A DNA stretch of 64,000 bases from Lampris incognitus (Eukaryota; Chordata; Actinopteri; Lampriformes; Lampridae), in the NCBI RefSeq assembly GCF_029633865.1, contig NC_079219.1, positions 12,696,137 through 12,760,136 on the forward strand, in the 5' to 3' direction. Position numbers and translations under genes: made by a program. Below are positions 1 through 10,250 of the stretch, in pieces (within the stretch, counting starts at the first letter, position 1; the number at the start of each line of letters is the position of its first letter). Under the pieces are notes generated by a model. That model had not been told where the DNA came from. It worked only from the letters and a program-made list of their open reading frames with translations, and made no database searches.

Positions 1-240
1 TAATATGCATTCAGCCAACAGGCCCAATACAAGACTAGTTAAAGCAGGCAGGACCTGGAATAAGCAAAATAAGGCTGCAAGGCCTGGTATGGTGGGCTAT
101 GATGTACTAGAAACATGCATAGTCTAATGTGCACTGTTTTAGATAATTAAGGACATTATTCACAAGTGCCTTCTACGGCTACCAATTATGCTTTGATTAT
201 AGCGCACTTTCAGGTACAATACACAAACAAAAATACATCA
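1..240. other. Unassigned intergenic DNA
   Basis: No coding pattern, RNA gene or repeat that I recognise in this stretch. Confidence 0.4.
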
Positions 241-249
241 GTAATAATC

Positions 250-485
250 TATATCTTTTTTTGGGGGGGGGTTCTTTTCCTCCATTTTTCTCCCCAATTG
301 TATCCAGCCAACTACACCACTCGTCCAAGCCATCCCGGTCACCACTCCACCCCCTCAGTCGAGCCGGGGAGGGCCGCAGACCACCACATGCCTCCTCCGA
401 CACATGCAGAGTTGCCAGCCACCTCCCCTTCACCTGACAGTGAGGAGTTTCACCAGGGGGATGCAGTGCGTGGGAGGATCATACC
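250..485 (-). repeat. SINE-like 3' part, inverted
   Basis: Read on the minus strand this ends in a tail resembling ATTGGGGAGAAAAA followed by G/A-rich sequence. That tail is like the 3' end of the SINE at 45780-46161 (attggccactaaattgggag). The tRNA-like head with A and B boxes is not evident, so this is a 5'-truncated or related copy. The longest ORF through it is composition-driven and is not taken as a gene. Confidence 0.5.
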
Positions 486-489
486 ATTC

Positions 490-886
490 CCCCCAGTTCC
501 CCCTAATAACCTATCCATCCATCCATTATCCAAACCGCTTATCCTGCTCTCAGGGTTGCGGGGATGCTGGAGCCCATCCCAGAAGCCATAGGGTGGCAGG
601 CGGGGAGTCACCCTGGATAGGCCGCCAGGCCATCATAGGGCTGAAACACAAACACACACATTCACGCCTAGGGACAGTTTAGTACGGCCAGTTCACCTGA
701 CCTACATGCCTTTGGACTGTGAGAGGAAACCAGAGCACCGGGAGGAAACCCATGCAGACACAGGGAGAAACATGCAAACACCACACAGAGGATGACCCGA
801 GAGGACCCCCAAGCTTGGACTATCCCGGGGCTCAAACCAGGACCTTCTTGCTGCAAGGCGACCGCACTAACCACTGCGCCACCCCC
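490..886 (+). repeat. Dispersed teleost repeat (non-LTR tail type)
   Basis: Starts with the degenerate ATCCATCC simple motif, then the conserved block ending 'cttatcctgctctcagggtt', and closes with 'accactgcgccacc'. A shorter copy of the same family lies at 61363-61478. This is the familiar interspersed repeat of fish genomes. I recognise the consensus but cannot name the family with certainty. It is non-coding. Confidence 0.65.
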
Positions 887-967
887 TAATAATCTATTAT
901 TTTACAAAAATGAAAACAGCAATTGATTTTCTGAACTGAGACACACTCTCCACTTTCTATCAAGGTA

Positions 968-1142
968 TTGCTTTCAAGTCTGGGGCTTTTGCTTACAAGT
1001 CTCAAGTCAAGTCAAGTCGTTCTCAGTTGTTCTAATGTTAAAGCAGTCAAGTCTAAGTGTCAAAGCAAACAAGTCCAAGTTGAGTGGCAAGTCAATTCAT
1101 ACTCAAGTCCAAGTCTCAAGTCTCAAGTCTTAAGTCTGCAGA
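968..1142. repeat. CAAGTC-type simple/low-complexity repeat
   Basis: Irregular tandem runs of caagtc/tcaagt over about 170 bp. The open frame across it is a by-product of the repeat. Confidence 0.75.
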
Positions 1143-1186
1143 TCTGTATTTGAGTAAGTTTGAAACATCTGATCAGGATAACTCAC

Positions 1187-2338
1187 CCGTGGCCTCAACA
1201 ATTCCTTCAAGAATGACGATGATTTCGAACTGTTGACGTCTAAGCTGCTCTGGACCAAGATCCCAGAATGGACTGCTGGAGTTAATTATATGCTGAATTA
1301 CCTGAGGCTCCACCAGGAACAGGTGGTCTGAGCCACTCTCATAGCCCAAGTCAATCTCTGACTGCTCGAGAGGGAGAAACTCTCCCTCCGCTGTTTGGCG
1401 AGATTTGATTAACTTGGCGTGGACCTTAGCATTCACCATGTGGCTTTCTCTCAGGTCCCCCAGACGGAACATCAAACAGAACTGGTCATCCCGGTTGGCA
1501 ATGACACAGGTGCGGCTGAAGAGCAGGGTCTCAGCCCGCTTTTTGGGCCGAGATATTTTCACAAACATGCAACCCACCATGAGGGCATCAATCATGGAGC
1601 CTACAATGCACTGCATCATCACCAGCAGGATGCCCTCATGACAGATAGGAGACACAGTGCATGAGCCATAGCCAATAGTGCGCTGTGTCTCCACAGAGAA
1701 GAGATGAAGCCATCTACATTTGAGTAGCAGGGCCTCTGGTGTAAGTGGAGGTGATGACTGCTGTTGGGGGACTGCTCCGGTCCCAGGTCACCTCGGAGGT
1801 AGGTATTCAAGAAGTACAGACCTGCAAACAAGAACCAGGTAGTAGTGTAGCACATCATGAAAACAAAGAGGAACCAACGGTACTGGAGGTCCACAAAAGA
1901 GGTGAATATGTCAGACAGGAAACGCCCCCTATCAGAAATGTGACAAAGGTTGACACGGCACTTTCAATCCTTGGAAAGATAACGGCGCTGTTCCCGGATT
2001 TCTGAAGGAATGGTGGGTGCCTGAGCACAGTCACGCTCCAGGAGTTTACTGTGGGCCTTGGCCAGTTTCTCCATCTCTCGATCAGGACCAGACAGGGTGC
2101 TATGTGCAGGCGATAGTGATGTGTTATGAACAGGACTAGTGTTGAAGCCCCGAAGGGGGCTGGTGTTGCCCATGTTAGGCACACTGAGGGCATGACGGGG
2201 GCAGTGTGAAATCCCAATAGTCTCTCTCAGTGAGCAGCGTCGTAAAAGGGCTAACTCTGCTTCCGTAGGACCTTGGTAGGTTGGTGGAACCAACCGCATA
2301 TTCCCTCGATAAGGGCTATAAGGGATGTCTGTTGTACT
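1187..2338 (-). pseudogene. Kir3/GIRK-like inward-rectifier K+ channel exon, disrupted
   Basis: Inward-rectifier channels are tetrameric plasma-membrane K+ pores with two helices and a cytoplasmic Ig-like domain. Reading minus, one sees a variable N-terminus (from about 2338), a KDGKC-like motif, helix 1 (about 1890-1800), the filter motif TIGYG (about 1680), helix 2, the [11 protein letters not shown] segment, and the cytoplasmic core ending [11 protein letters not shown]. The exon stops at 1187 in front of GTGAGT, exactly where Kir3 genes have a conserved intron. Two lesions are visible: TGA where KDGKC should have Gly (about 1964-1966), and a frame change just upstream of FSVETQ (about 1695), consistent with a small deletion. 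A retroelement lies directly upstream at about 2340. The Kir3-type PKKRAE and EATG junction favour GIRK over Kir2/Kir4, but the exact paralogue is unclear. A real gene with assembly errors is the alternative. Confidence 0.75.
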
Positions 2339-2339
2339 T

Positions 2340-2507
2340 TTGTGTCTGCGCCAGTAGTGTTTGTGGTTGCTATGGTTACCAAGCCTCCCTTCCGGTCTGC
2401 CTGCGTTGCAGTCTCGGTTCTTGTTCCGGTTTTAACTAAACGGCTGCTGCCGCACGTTTCCATCTGCGTTGTGTGATTCATTGATGTCGTCTCTCATTAC
2501 GGACATG
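2340..2507 (+). repeat. 5' LTR (degraded) of a gag-bearing LTR element
   Basis: About 85 bp starting gcgccagtagtgtttg recur at 3196-3280. The segment ends ...acggaca directly before tggtggcagtgc, a TGG-initial primer-binding-site-like string. This fits a 5' LTR followed by a PBS. The outer boundary is approximate. Confidence 0.5.
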
Positions 2508-2648
2508 GTGGCAGTGCTTACCAGACTTACGTCCCGAGGACTGATATTTACCGAACTAATCGCGGTAGCCCTTCCAGGGGAATCACAGGGTAGTTACGTC
2601 TACCACCAGACGCAGCTGGGCTAGCTCAGACGCAGTTGTGCTAGCTAA

Positions 2649-3095
2649 GTGGGCGGCATGGCGACACGCGGAGCACCGAAGCAGTGGCGTTTAACAAAGA
2701 CCGAGACGGTGAACTCTTTTGAGAACTGGCGTCAGAACCTGCTTTATATACTGTCGCCCGACGCCGGGTTTGCCCCCTTCCTGCACGATGGCGGGGAGTG
2801 GGAGAAGAAGTCTAAAACGTCCCCTGTCCGGGGATTCACAGATGACGGTGAAGATATTCCCGCGCCCCGACGTCGCAATAAAGAACAGAAGGTAGCCATG
2901 TTAGAGCTAATGTTGGGACAGATAGCCAATTATTGTCCTGTAATCTCTCGTCACAGCATAGTCAGGCACTCCACATCTATTGACAGCATATGGCAAGCTA
3001 TTTGTTTACATTACGACTTTCAGTGCACCGGGGCTGTGTCTGAACTCCCCAAGTCAAAGCAATCCGTCCTGTTTTGCCTTACCTTACAGGTCTAG
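2649..3095 (+). pseudogene. Retroelement gag fragment
   Basis: The 148-codon frame reads as the N-terminal part of a retroelement Gag: a tryptophan-rich start ([17 protein letters not shown]), then [17 protein letters not shown] and [18 protein letters not shown] recall this motif set from animal LTR elements, possibly BEL/Pao-related; the lineage call is weak. It begins about 140 bp after the PBS-like site and stops abruptly, with no protease, RT or integrase before the second LTR fragment. Pol has therefore been deleted. Confidence 0.5.
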
Positions 3096-3149
3096 TTATA
3101 TAGCCTGAGCTGTGATCTTGCCTGGTGTTCTGTGGTGTTATTGTTGTAC

Positions 3150-3400
3150 TGTGTGTAGGGGGGGGGGGCTTTCTTTTGGAAAAAGGAAAGGGGTGACGCC
3201 AGTAGTGTTTGCGGTTTCTATGGTTGCCAAGCCTCCCTTCCAGTCTGCCTGCGTTGCACCCCCGGTTCTTCTTCCTGTAGGCTTTGCCAGACAGGGCAGT
3301 GAGTAACGTTTTCCTTTGTCTGTTTGTTTAGTGTATTCATCTTTAATCACAATTTGCCCTCTTCACCATCCTGCCTTAGTTATCCATGAGTTTGCTATTT
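3150..3400 (+). repeat. PPT and 3' LTR fragment of the same element
   Basis: A G11 run followed by ggaaaaaggaaaggggtga resembles a polypurine tract. The following cgccagtagtgtttgcgg... matches the 5' LTR fragment for about 85 bp and then diverges. Confidence 0.45.
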
Positions 3401-3602
3401 CGTTCTTTTTTCTTTTTTATGCACTGGCCAAGTTGTAATAAAATGGTACCAGTGACTGAACCGTTTTCTTTGGTGGCTTTCTTATGGTACAGCTCTTGCA
3501 GCACTTTTTTGATCTTTTGGCCTTAGTTCAGCCATAACAGTTGCTTTATACATTGACAAAAACTATAATAGTAAATCTATCAGTAGTATGTCACGAGTAG
3601 TA

Positions 3603-3802
3603 TATTGTATTTAGAAATCACGTCAGGACACAGCGCTGTCGCTCGACACAACCTCTCCGTAGCATTCTTTATTCAGACTGACACAGCATCAAAGGCAGAC
3701 CCGATCAAACAACCCAGAGCCCGCAGGCATCACCAATCGATCCCAGCACAATAGAACAGCACCAAATCAAATGCAGCACTGTCGATGTGTGCAGACATAA
3801 CA
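3603..3802 (-). repeat. 3' LTR of G1
   Basis: 200 bp, ending ...gcagacataaca on the plus strand. On the minus strand AATAAA lies in the middle (GTCTGAATAAAGAATG), as expected for the LTR polyadenylation signal. Confidence 0.92.
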
Positions 3803-3829
3803 TTTCCCCCCCCCTCCCCCGGCAGGATT

Positions 3830-6800
3830 TCAAACATGAAAGGTTGACACAAAGTCCTCTAGGTGGCCAGGGCGTAAACGTGTGCGAACAGGTCGCGGGG
3901 CGGCCTGAGGCTGGGCAGGCCGAGGTGGGGAGGGAGATGGCAGGGGAAGCTGAGGCCCAGAAATGTCTGGGGCCCGTGTAGGAGCTGCATGAAGCCCCGG
4001 GGCGTCTCGCCATGCTGAGGGAATGGCTATGGTTGTGTCACCAGCTGTGTGTGGCGGAGCTGACACCTTCCGTAGACGACTGGAGTGCCACCGAGTGCCA
4101 TCGCTGAGGAGGTAAGTGGCTGGGCCCAGCTGACGGGTGACTTGGAGAGGAGAGGACCAGTATGAAGCCATTTTATTGTCCCTGTGGGGCCTGCGGACCC
4201 TGACCCAGTCTGACACATTGATGTCTGGCACCCTGGTTCGTTTTGACTGGTCAAACCGTTGCTTCATCCGCGTCTGCTGATGAGTGACTGAGGCTCTGAC
4301 CCCAGAGGGAGGTGCCTGAGGTGTGGAGGGGCGGAGCCTGTCAAGGGGCATGCATAGTTCCCGTCCTAGCATGAGAGAGGCTGGGTAGACGCCTGTGGTC
4401 GAGTGCTGTGTGGCCCGATAGTGCAGCAGAGTGTGACGGATGGCCTGCGTGAAAGAGCACCCTTGGGCCATGTGTGCTCTGAGGCCGTTCTTCAGTGACT
4501 GGTGAAAACGTTCAACGCTGCCATTGGCCTGGGGGTGGTAGTACGCAGTGCGTATATGACGGATGCCCTTGCTTTCGAGATAAGCAGCGAACTCAGCAGA
4601 GACCAGCTGAGGGCCGTTGTCAGTGGTGATGGCCTTTGGGAGGCCCCAGCGAGAGAAAAGAGAGTCCAGGAAGTCGATGATGATCTGTGAGGTCACAGTG
4701 CCGGAAGTGGTGAGTTCAGGCCATTTTGAGTGTAGATCGTAGGCGACCACCATGAAGCGTTGGTGGTGGGGAACTCCATGGATCTCACCACAAATGTCCA
4801 AATGCAGGTGTTCCCAGGGCTGAGAGGGCCAGGCGAGAGGTTGCAGGGGTGGGGGAGCCTGGTGGCCAGTCTTGCCACTCACAAGGCAGGCAGAACAGTC
4901 CTTCACCAGAGCCTCAATATCTCTGTCTATCCCCGGCCACCACACCAGGTCTCGGCAGCGCTGTTTCAGTTTCACAATGCCCAGGTGGCCTTCATGCGCC
5001 GTATTCAAAACACGTGCACGGAGAGCAGCTGGGACCACTGTGCAAAACCCACGTGCCACGCAGGTGTCGTTCCAGCAGGAGAGCCCCTGTCTGACTGGGG
5101 CGAACGCAGCCAGCTCTTCTGGGACCTTGTGAGGCCAGCCGTTCTGGATGTAGGTGCGGAGCTGGGAGAGGACAGGGTCCTGTTCGGAGGCTGCCCTCAG
5201 CTCCTGCAGAGAGACAGTGGCCTGGAGGGGTGTGTGTAGCATTTGGACAATGTCCTTTTCCACACAGTCAGTGTCCGTCTGTGGAGCTGGGGTGGAGACA
5301 GAGCGAGAGAGCAGGTCGGCGACAACATTGTCTCTGCCTGGGGTGAACTGCAGGCTGAAGTTGTACTGGCGGAGGCGGTCAGACCAGCGGTGCAGCCTCA
5401 GGGGTTTGTGGCCTGTCCCAGATGTGGACAGCAGCGCTGTCAGGGCCTGGTGATCTGTCCTGAGGGTGAAGGAGCGGCCATAGAGGTAGAGGTGCCACCT
5501 TTCACAAGCCCAGATACAGGCTAACGCCTCACGCTCACCCACGGAGTACCGCTGCTCGGTCAGGTTGAGGGCACGGGAGGCGAAGGCAATAGGCTTCTCC
5601 ACACCGTTCTGGGTTTGAGACAGCACGGCCCCTATCGCTGTGGCTGATGCGTCACAGGTCACAAAGGTGGAGCTGGAGATGTCGAAGTGAGCCAACACTG
5701 GTGGTGAAGTCAGTTGAGTCTTGAGATCACGCACAGCGTCACTGCATGCCTTTGACCACACCCATGGCTCGTCCTTACCCAGCAGCTGGCGCAGGGGGGC
5801 TGTGGTCGCAGAGTACTGGGGAAGAAACCTCAGGTAGTAACTTGTCATACCCAGGAAGGAGGCGACCTGGGCGGCCGATCTGGGCTCAGGGATGGCCTGA
5901 ATGGTGTCCACGTTGGATTGTAGTGGAGTTACACCGCTCGCTGACAACCGGAACCCCACGAAGTCGATGGCTGGCACAGAGAGGACACATTTCTCAGCAT
6001 TGAGAGTTAGCTTGTGCTTGGACAGGGCTGCGAAGACCATGTTAAGGCGCTTGTCGTGGATTTCACTGGTGGGCCCGTGTACCACTATATCGTCCAGATA
6101 AATGGCCACGCCCAGTATGCCAGCCAGCACGGAGACCGTGATTTTCTGGAAGCAGCTAGGGGCGGAGCTGAGACCGAAAGGCATCCTGGTGTAGCGAAAC
6201 ACTCCTGCATGTGTCACAAAGGCTGTGAGGTTTCGGCTGCTGGGGTGGAGGGGCACCTGTAAGTACCCCTGTCTGAGGTCGAGCTTGGAGAACACCTCAG
6301 AGCCATAGAACTGAGCAGTGAGTTCTTCTGAGGTGGGCAGTGGATACTTATCAGGGACCACTGCCTTATTTACTGCACGTAGATCGATGCAGACACGCAG
6401 GCCCCCCGACTTCTTCTTAGCCACCACGAGGTTTGAGACCCAAGGTGACGCGTCCACCGGTTCAATGATGCCAGCTTCCAGCAGTTGTTGCAGCTCGGCG
6501 GAGACCCCATCACGGAGAGCCAACGGGATGCGGCGCAGTGGTTGGATGACAGATTTCACAGCAGGGTTGAGGAGAGGTTGATGGGTGAAGGCGGAGAGGC
6601 AGCCCAGCCCCATAAACAGCGATGGCCACTTCTGCTGCCAAGGTGTGGCGACAGTCAGGATTGCTGCCCCCCTTGTGTCTAAGAGGGAGAACCCCAGAGC
6701 GGAGACCAGGTCCAGGCCCATCAGGTTGGCCCCACGGCGTGCCACATGAAAAACTGCATTGGGCACCAGCTTGGTTCCATAGCGGACAGTCAGTTGGAGA

Positions 6801-7342
6801 GAGCCAACCAGATCGATTTTGGAGTCACCATACCCACAGAGGACAGCTGAGGGTGCGGACAGTGGCAGTGAACCGAAAAATTGACTGTAGGTATCAACAT
6901 TCAGGAGAGACACACTTGCACCGGTGTCCAACAGCAGGGGGATGCACACATCATTAATGTTGACTGTGCATGATTTGAATGACACTGGCCCAGAGCTCAC
7001 CTTGTGAATGACGGCGGTTGAAGACTGGGAGGTGTGGCCCTCTGACCCAGCCGGGGAAGATCGACAGACGTTGGCAAAGTGATTGTGCTTACTGCAGCTA
7101 CGGCATGTCTGGCCACGGGCAGGGCAGTTCTGAGCCCTTGAAACATGAGACCGAGACCCACAGTTACCACAGGACTGTTGAGGGCGGGGCCGAGAACGCC
7201 GTCGTTGCAGTTGCAAGACGTCCCCAGTGGAGTCGGCGCCCGCCTCGCTCTGGTTGGGTTGCGTCCCGAGGGGCAGCCGTGAGTAGAGGGAGGAGTCGTT
7301 GGCAGCTTGACTGGAGGTGGCCACTTGCTGTGTATTTAGCAT
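3830..7342 (-). CDS. G1 Pol: zinc knuckle, protease, RT, RNase H, integrase
   Basis: A 1170-codon uninterrupted frame. In order: CCHC knuckle plus a second Cys-rich knuckle (about residues 59-95), aspartic protease LLLDTGAS (about 137), reverse transcriptase with YLDDIVV (about 416), RNase H, HHCC-type integrase zinc finger, DDE core with TDNGPQL (about 909) and NGSVERFHQ, and a proline-rich tail ending RLRPGHLEDFV. In G4 the same region is continuous with gag, so the first Met here is an artefact of a frameshift near 7410; the enzyme should be made as one Gag-Pol chain. The catalytic motifs all look present, so only the upstream frame break clearly disables expression. Confidence 0.9.
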   Translation of the reverse strand: MLNTQQVATSSQAANDSSLYSRLPLGTQPNQSEAGADSTGDVLQLQRRRSRPRPQQSCGNCGSRSHVSRAQNCPARGQTCRSCSKHNHFANVCRSSPAGSEGHTSQSSTAVIHKVSSGPVSFKSCTVNINDVCIPLLLDTGASVSLLNVDTYSQFFGSLPLSAPSAVLCGYGDSKIDLVGSLQLTVRYGTKLVPNAVFHVARRGANLMGLDLVSALGFSLLDTRGAAILTVATPWQQKWPSLFMGLGCLSAFTHQPLLNPAVKSVIQPLRRIPLALRDGVSAELQQLLEAGIIEPVDASPWVSNLVVAKKKSGGLRVCIDLRAVNKAVVPDKYPLPTSEELTAQFYGSEVFSKLDLRQGYLQVPLHPSSRNLTAFVTHAGVFRYTRMPFGLSSAPSCFQKITVSVLAGILGVAIYLDDIVVHGPTSEIHDKRLNMVFAALSKHKLTLNAEKCVLSVPAIDFVGFRLSASGVTPLQSNVDTIQAIPEPRSAAQVASFLGMTSYYLRFLPQYSATTAPLRQLLGKDEPWVWSKACSDAVRDLKTQLTSPPVLAHFDISSSTFVTCDASATAIGAVLSQTQNGVEKPIAFASRALNLTEQRYSVGEREALACIWACERWHLYLYGRSFTLRTDHQALTALLSTSGTGHKPLRLHRWSDRLRQYNFSLQFTPGRDNVVADLLSRSVSTPAPQTDTDCVEKDIVQMLHTPLQATVSLQELRAASEQDPVLSQLRTYIQNGWPHKVPEELAAFAPVRQGLSCWNDTCVARGFCTVVPAALRARVLNTAHEGHLGIVKLKQRCRDLVWWPGIDRDIEALVKDCSACLVSGKTGHQAPPPLQPLAWPSQPWEHLHLDICGEIHGVPHHQRFMVVAYDLHSKWPELTTSGTVTSQIIIDFLDSLFSRWGLPKAITTDNGPQLVSAEFAAYLESKGIRHIRTAYYHPQANGSVERFHQSLKNGLRAHMAQGCSFTQAIRHTLLHYRATQHSTTGVYPASLMLGRELCMPLDRLRPSTPQAPPSGVRASVTHQQTRMKQRFDQSKRTRVPDINVSDWVRVRRPHRDNKMASYWSSPLQVTRQLGPATYLLSDGTRWHSSRLRKVSAPPHTAGDTTIAIPSAWRDAPGLHAAPTRAPDISGPQLPLPSPSPPRPAQPQAAPRPVRTRLRPGHLEDFVSTFHV

Positions 7343-7866
7343 AGCAGCACACTCAGCTGCTCCCTCAACCTGTAGTGCGATGGTAATTGCTCTGGACAGC
7401 AGCAGATCGTCTTTTCCAGCAGGAGAGTCTCACGCACCTTTGCGTTGTTGGTGTGTTCGATTAGCTGGTCGCGAACCATCTCGTCCTGAAGCGCGCCAAA
7501 CTTGCATGAGCTAGCTAGCCCTCGCAAATTAGCTACGTACTGCCGCACAGACTCGCCAGGCAGTTGGTGTCGCTGACGGAATATAAATCGCCGAAGGAGG
7601 GCACTCTGTGGAGCAGCGAAATGGGTGCTCATAAGTCCCACAGCTTCGGCAAAGCTTGTGACGTTCCCCAGAGACCCGAGCACACGATGACCCTCTGCTC
7701 CCAAGCAGTGTAGCAACAGAGCCGTCTTCCTAGCCTGGCTCACGTCGTCGAGCCCTGAGGCGATGATGCAATTTTCAAAACTATGTAGCCAGCGAGTCCA
7801 TGGTACCGGAGGCTCGCCAGGTAATGCCAGGAAGGGGGCAGGTGGTGGGAGAGAGATATCAGCCAT
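7336..7866 (-). pseudogene. G1 gag, frameshifted
   Basis: Starts at MADISLPPPAPFLALPG (ATG at 7864-7866), 12 nt inside the PBS region. The frame equivalent to an earlier start reads only through a TTG. The retrotransposon Gag core (RFIFRQRHQLPGESVQQY-like) is clear. After LLLEK the frame is lost because a run of five T (as in G2 and G4) is four T here, near 7409-7413. The tail after that point is out of frame. Gag would form the particle shell. Confidence 0.85.
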
Positions 7867-7878
7867 CCTCGTCGCCAA

Positions 7879-8078
7879 TATTGTATTTAGAAATCACGTC
7901 AGGACACAGCGCTGTCGCTCGACACAACCTCTCCGTAGCATTCTTTATTCAGACTGACACAGCATCAAAGGCAGACCCGATCAAACAACCCAGAGCCCGC
8001 AGGCATCACCAATCGATCCCAGCACAATAGAACAGCACCAAATCAAATGCAGCACTGTCGATGTGTGCATACATAACA
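7879..8078 (-). repeat. 5' LTR of G1
   Basis: Same 200-bp sequence as 3603-3802, with one difference near the outer end (gcatacataaca against gcagacataaca). Confidence 0.92.
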
Positions 8079-8083
8079 TAGTA

Positions 8084-8560
8084 GACAATATCATGGAATG
8101 TATTACCGTAGAAATAAAACTAGAGAAATCAAAAAACATGCTATTAAGCTGTGTACACAGAACTCCAGCATCATGTATTGATACATTTAGGGAAAAGTTA
8201 TTGGCGATGTATGAGAAGATGAATAATAATTTTTTTTGTGGGGACTTCAATATTGATTTGTTAAACACAATACCACTTCAGAATTCATTAATTCAATGTA
8301 CAGTATGAGCCCATATTCCTCAATCACACGCCCGACCAGAATAACTCACGGTGTAACACTAATTGATAATATATTCACTAATGTAATTGATAGAAAAGTA
8401 ATAAATGACACAAGTGACCATCTGCCAGTGTTTGCAGTCATTCAGAGATGTATAGGGGCAAATAAGGATGTTACAACACAAAATAATTAGACAAAAAGCA
8501 GAAGGGACAATTCTTTTAAAAATGATCTGATGGTACAAGACTGGCAAAGTATATGTGGAA
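8084..8560 (+). pseudogene. LINE endonuclease (APE) fragment
   Basis: Pieces in two frames read as an apurinic-type endonuclease of a non-LTR retrotransposon: HRTPASCIDTFREKL, FFCGDFNIDLL, then ITRPTRITHGVTLIDNIFTN and NDTSDHLPVF (the catalytic SDH motif). A frameshift near 8305 separates the halves. No RT follows. G1 (target duplication tagta) sits directly upstream and probably inserted into or beside this copy. Confidence 0.7.
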
Positions 8561-8968
8561 GATGTAGATGAAGCCTATGACACATTTTTGTCAATGTAAG
8601 ACTCTGGAAATGGGTTATAAAGCAACTGGGCTAAATAATCTAAAATAGATTGGGCTAAGGAGGAATTGGAAAAGAATATTATTCAGACAACAGTATTATA
8701 AAAGAGAAACATGGCCGGCATTTATTAAACATAGTAATATCAACACAAGTGCACTTTGAATGGTCAATAAGAAAAATAACAAAGAATAAGGGTCAAACCC
8801 CTTTGGTTTGTCTGTAATGTCTTTTCAGTGTATGGACTCAGAGCTCTGGTCAAAAAGGGAAAATATGAAAAGATAAAAGTCTGAAACTACCCGGGTAGTG
8901 TGTGTGTGTGTGTGTGTGTGTAGTGTTAATTCAAAAAAAATAATAAAGAGATCTCCAAAACGGTCTTA
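8561..8968. other. Decayed LINE-like DNA with short TG microsatellite
   Basis: No intact frame. It could be the eroded continuation of the LINE copy. A (TG)n run sits at 8898-8922. Confidence 0.35.
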
Positions 8969-8976
8969 TCTGTCTC

Positions 8977-9251
8977 CAGGGGCGGATCTACAGGGTGGCA
9001 AGGGGTGGCAGCTGCCACCTCTGGGACACAGTCTTGCTACCCCTGTTGCCACCCCATTTATAAATCAGATAATATGTTTTTAAAGTATATTTTATGTACA
9101 TGCATGGTGAAGGTCAATGAGACCCGCACCAAACTCATCTCAAACCGAAGTCGCCGATTTAGAATCGGCAAGGGGTGGCAGCTGCCACCTCTGGGACACA
9201 GTCTTGCCACCCCTTTGCCACCCCAGGAAAAAATCCCTAGATCCACCACTG
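8977..9251. mobile_element. Small hAT-type MITE
   Basis: 275 bp with terminal inverted repeats caggggcggatcta / tagatccaccactg, flanked by the perfect 8-bp duplication tctgtctc (8969-8976, 9252-9259). Eight-bp target duplications and CAG...CTG ends are hAT hallmarks. Inside, a block of about 48 bp beginning ggcaaggggtggcagctg occurs twice (about 8996 and 9166). Non-coding, so it relied on a transposase in trans. Confidence 0.85.
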
Positions 9252-9259
9252 TCTGTCTC

Positions 9260-9585
9260 TCCTGGTCGTCCTCAATGGAGAAGCAAGACGCCACTCTTCC
9301 ATGTGCTGTCCACGCCCCGTGGGTCACAGGACTTGCTGCTCCCTTCTCTTGGGGAAGGAATCCAGTACACAAAAAAACCAACCTGCATACCGCAGGGTAG
9401 AAAATAATAAGTCTCTACTCTCTAAAGCACCAGATCTGGAATATTTGAATCAATCTTTCACATTCCCAAATAATAGAATTAGGAACCAAAACGAAGCTCG
9501 TGAAGGTCCTTGCAGCTAACAAGTACAAATCACAGCAGAATCATTTCACATTCATATTGCATGGATAACAAGACACGCTGGCAGC
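9260..9585. other. Unassigned stretch
   Basis: No supported gene or repeat; the short frames have no recognisable domain. Confidence 0.3.
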
Positions 9586-9587
9586 TG

Positions 9588-9700
9588 GCGTGCAAGTCTG
9601 ACCCTTTAGTCGAGCGGTTAGCGATATCTCCTGCGGTGCGGGCGATGCGGGTTCGCTTCCCAGCCGCGGCAGTTCCAGTGGTAGTGAATTTGTTTATTCT
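9588..9700 (+). repeat. tRNA-derived SINE head
   Basis: The block contains tagtcgagcggttagcg (A-box-like) and gggttcgcttcccag (B-box-like GGTTCRANNCC form). Related blocks occur inverted at 33040-33150 and direct at 61575-61665, so this is a dispersed family rather than a functional tRNA. No proper cloverleaf acceptor pairing was seen. Confidence 0.65.
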
Positions 9701-10250
9701 GATCTCTATGCATTGGCATTTCTTTTCTTTTTTTCCACTTTTGTTTTGTCTTGCAAGTGTTGTTTTGGTTTGATTTGATTGATAAAGTATAATAAAGGAG
9801 TAGGAACAGAAAAGTTCTTTACTTCATCCTACGCCCTCCTCGAACATGGACCAGTTATTACTTGTGTTGTTACAGAGAGTTTGCAAAATATGTTCACTAT
9901 TATTTCCATTTGTTCTTGCATTCCTGCCTATATATTGTATTTTGTTATTTTAACATGTTCGAAATAGAATCAATATCAATATCTGTATCTCTGCTATGAA
10001 GGCTGTGGCTTGCGCTGGGGCTTTGGAGAGCCTCCTCTCTGTGCTTCCGAGCTAGGGCAGCACGGCCTAATCACTGCTTCTGTGGTTTCTGTCTAATCAG
10101 CTTTAATTGGTGGCTTTGTTTTGTCTATTTTTCCTCCATAGTTACCATGATTTTTACTTCTTAACAAATCTGTAAAAACGTTCCTTTTTTCTGTATAGCA
10201 TCAACATTTAATAAAGATTTGAGTTTGTTTTCTAAAAAAAACCCCAAAAA
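9700..10250. other. Unassigned, partly AT-rich
   Basis: No gene recognised. There is an A/C-rich run at about 10235-10252. Confidence 0.3.

Larger units (their letters stand above)
3603..8078 (-). mobile_element. Complete Ty3/Gypsy element G1
   Basis: Two 200-bp LTRs (3603-3802, 7879-8078) differ at one visible position. A 5-bp target duplication tagta flanks them (3598-3602, 8079-8083). On the minus strand, TTGGCGACGAGG directly after the 5' LTR is the primer-binding site, and the C-rich run at 3803-3820 is the polypurine tract. Domain order is gag, CCHC, protease, RT, RNase H, integrase, i.e. Ty3/Gypsy. LTR termini are TGTTATG...CAATA. Related copies are at 21746-26629, 33790-33989 (solo LTR) and 56264-59417. 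The near-identical LTRs indicate a recent insertion. Confidence 0.95.

Noticed and set aside
4760-6960. Plus-strand frames of 80-160 codons
   Set aside because: Antisense of the intact G1 Pol frame; the same shadows recur in G2 and G4.
9005-9407. Overlapping frames of 96-131 codons on both strands
   Set aside because: They run through a non-coding hAT MITE and its flank; no domain, and frames on opposite strands mirror each other.
9600-9672. Functional tRNA gene
   Set aside because: A- and B-box-like motifs are present but no convincing acceptor stem or anticodon arm; related copies elsewhere mark it as a SINE.
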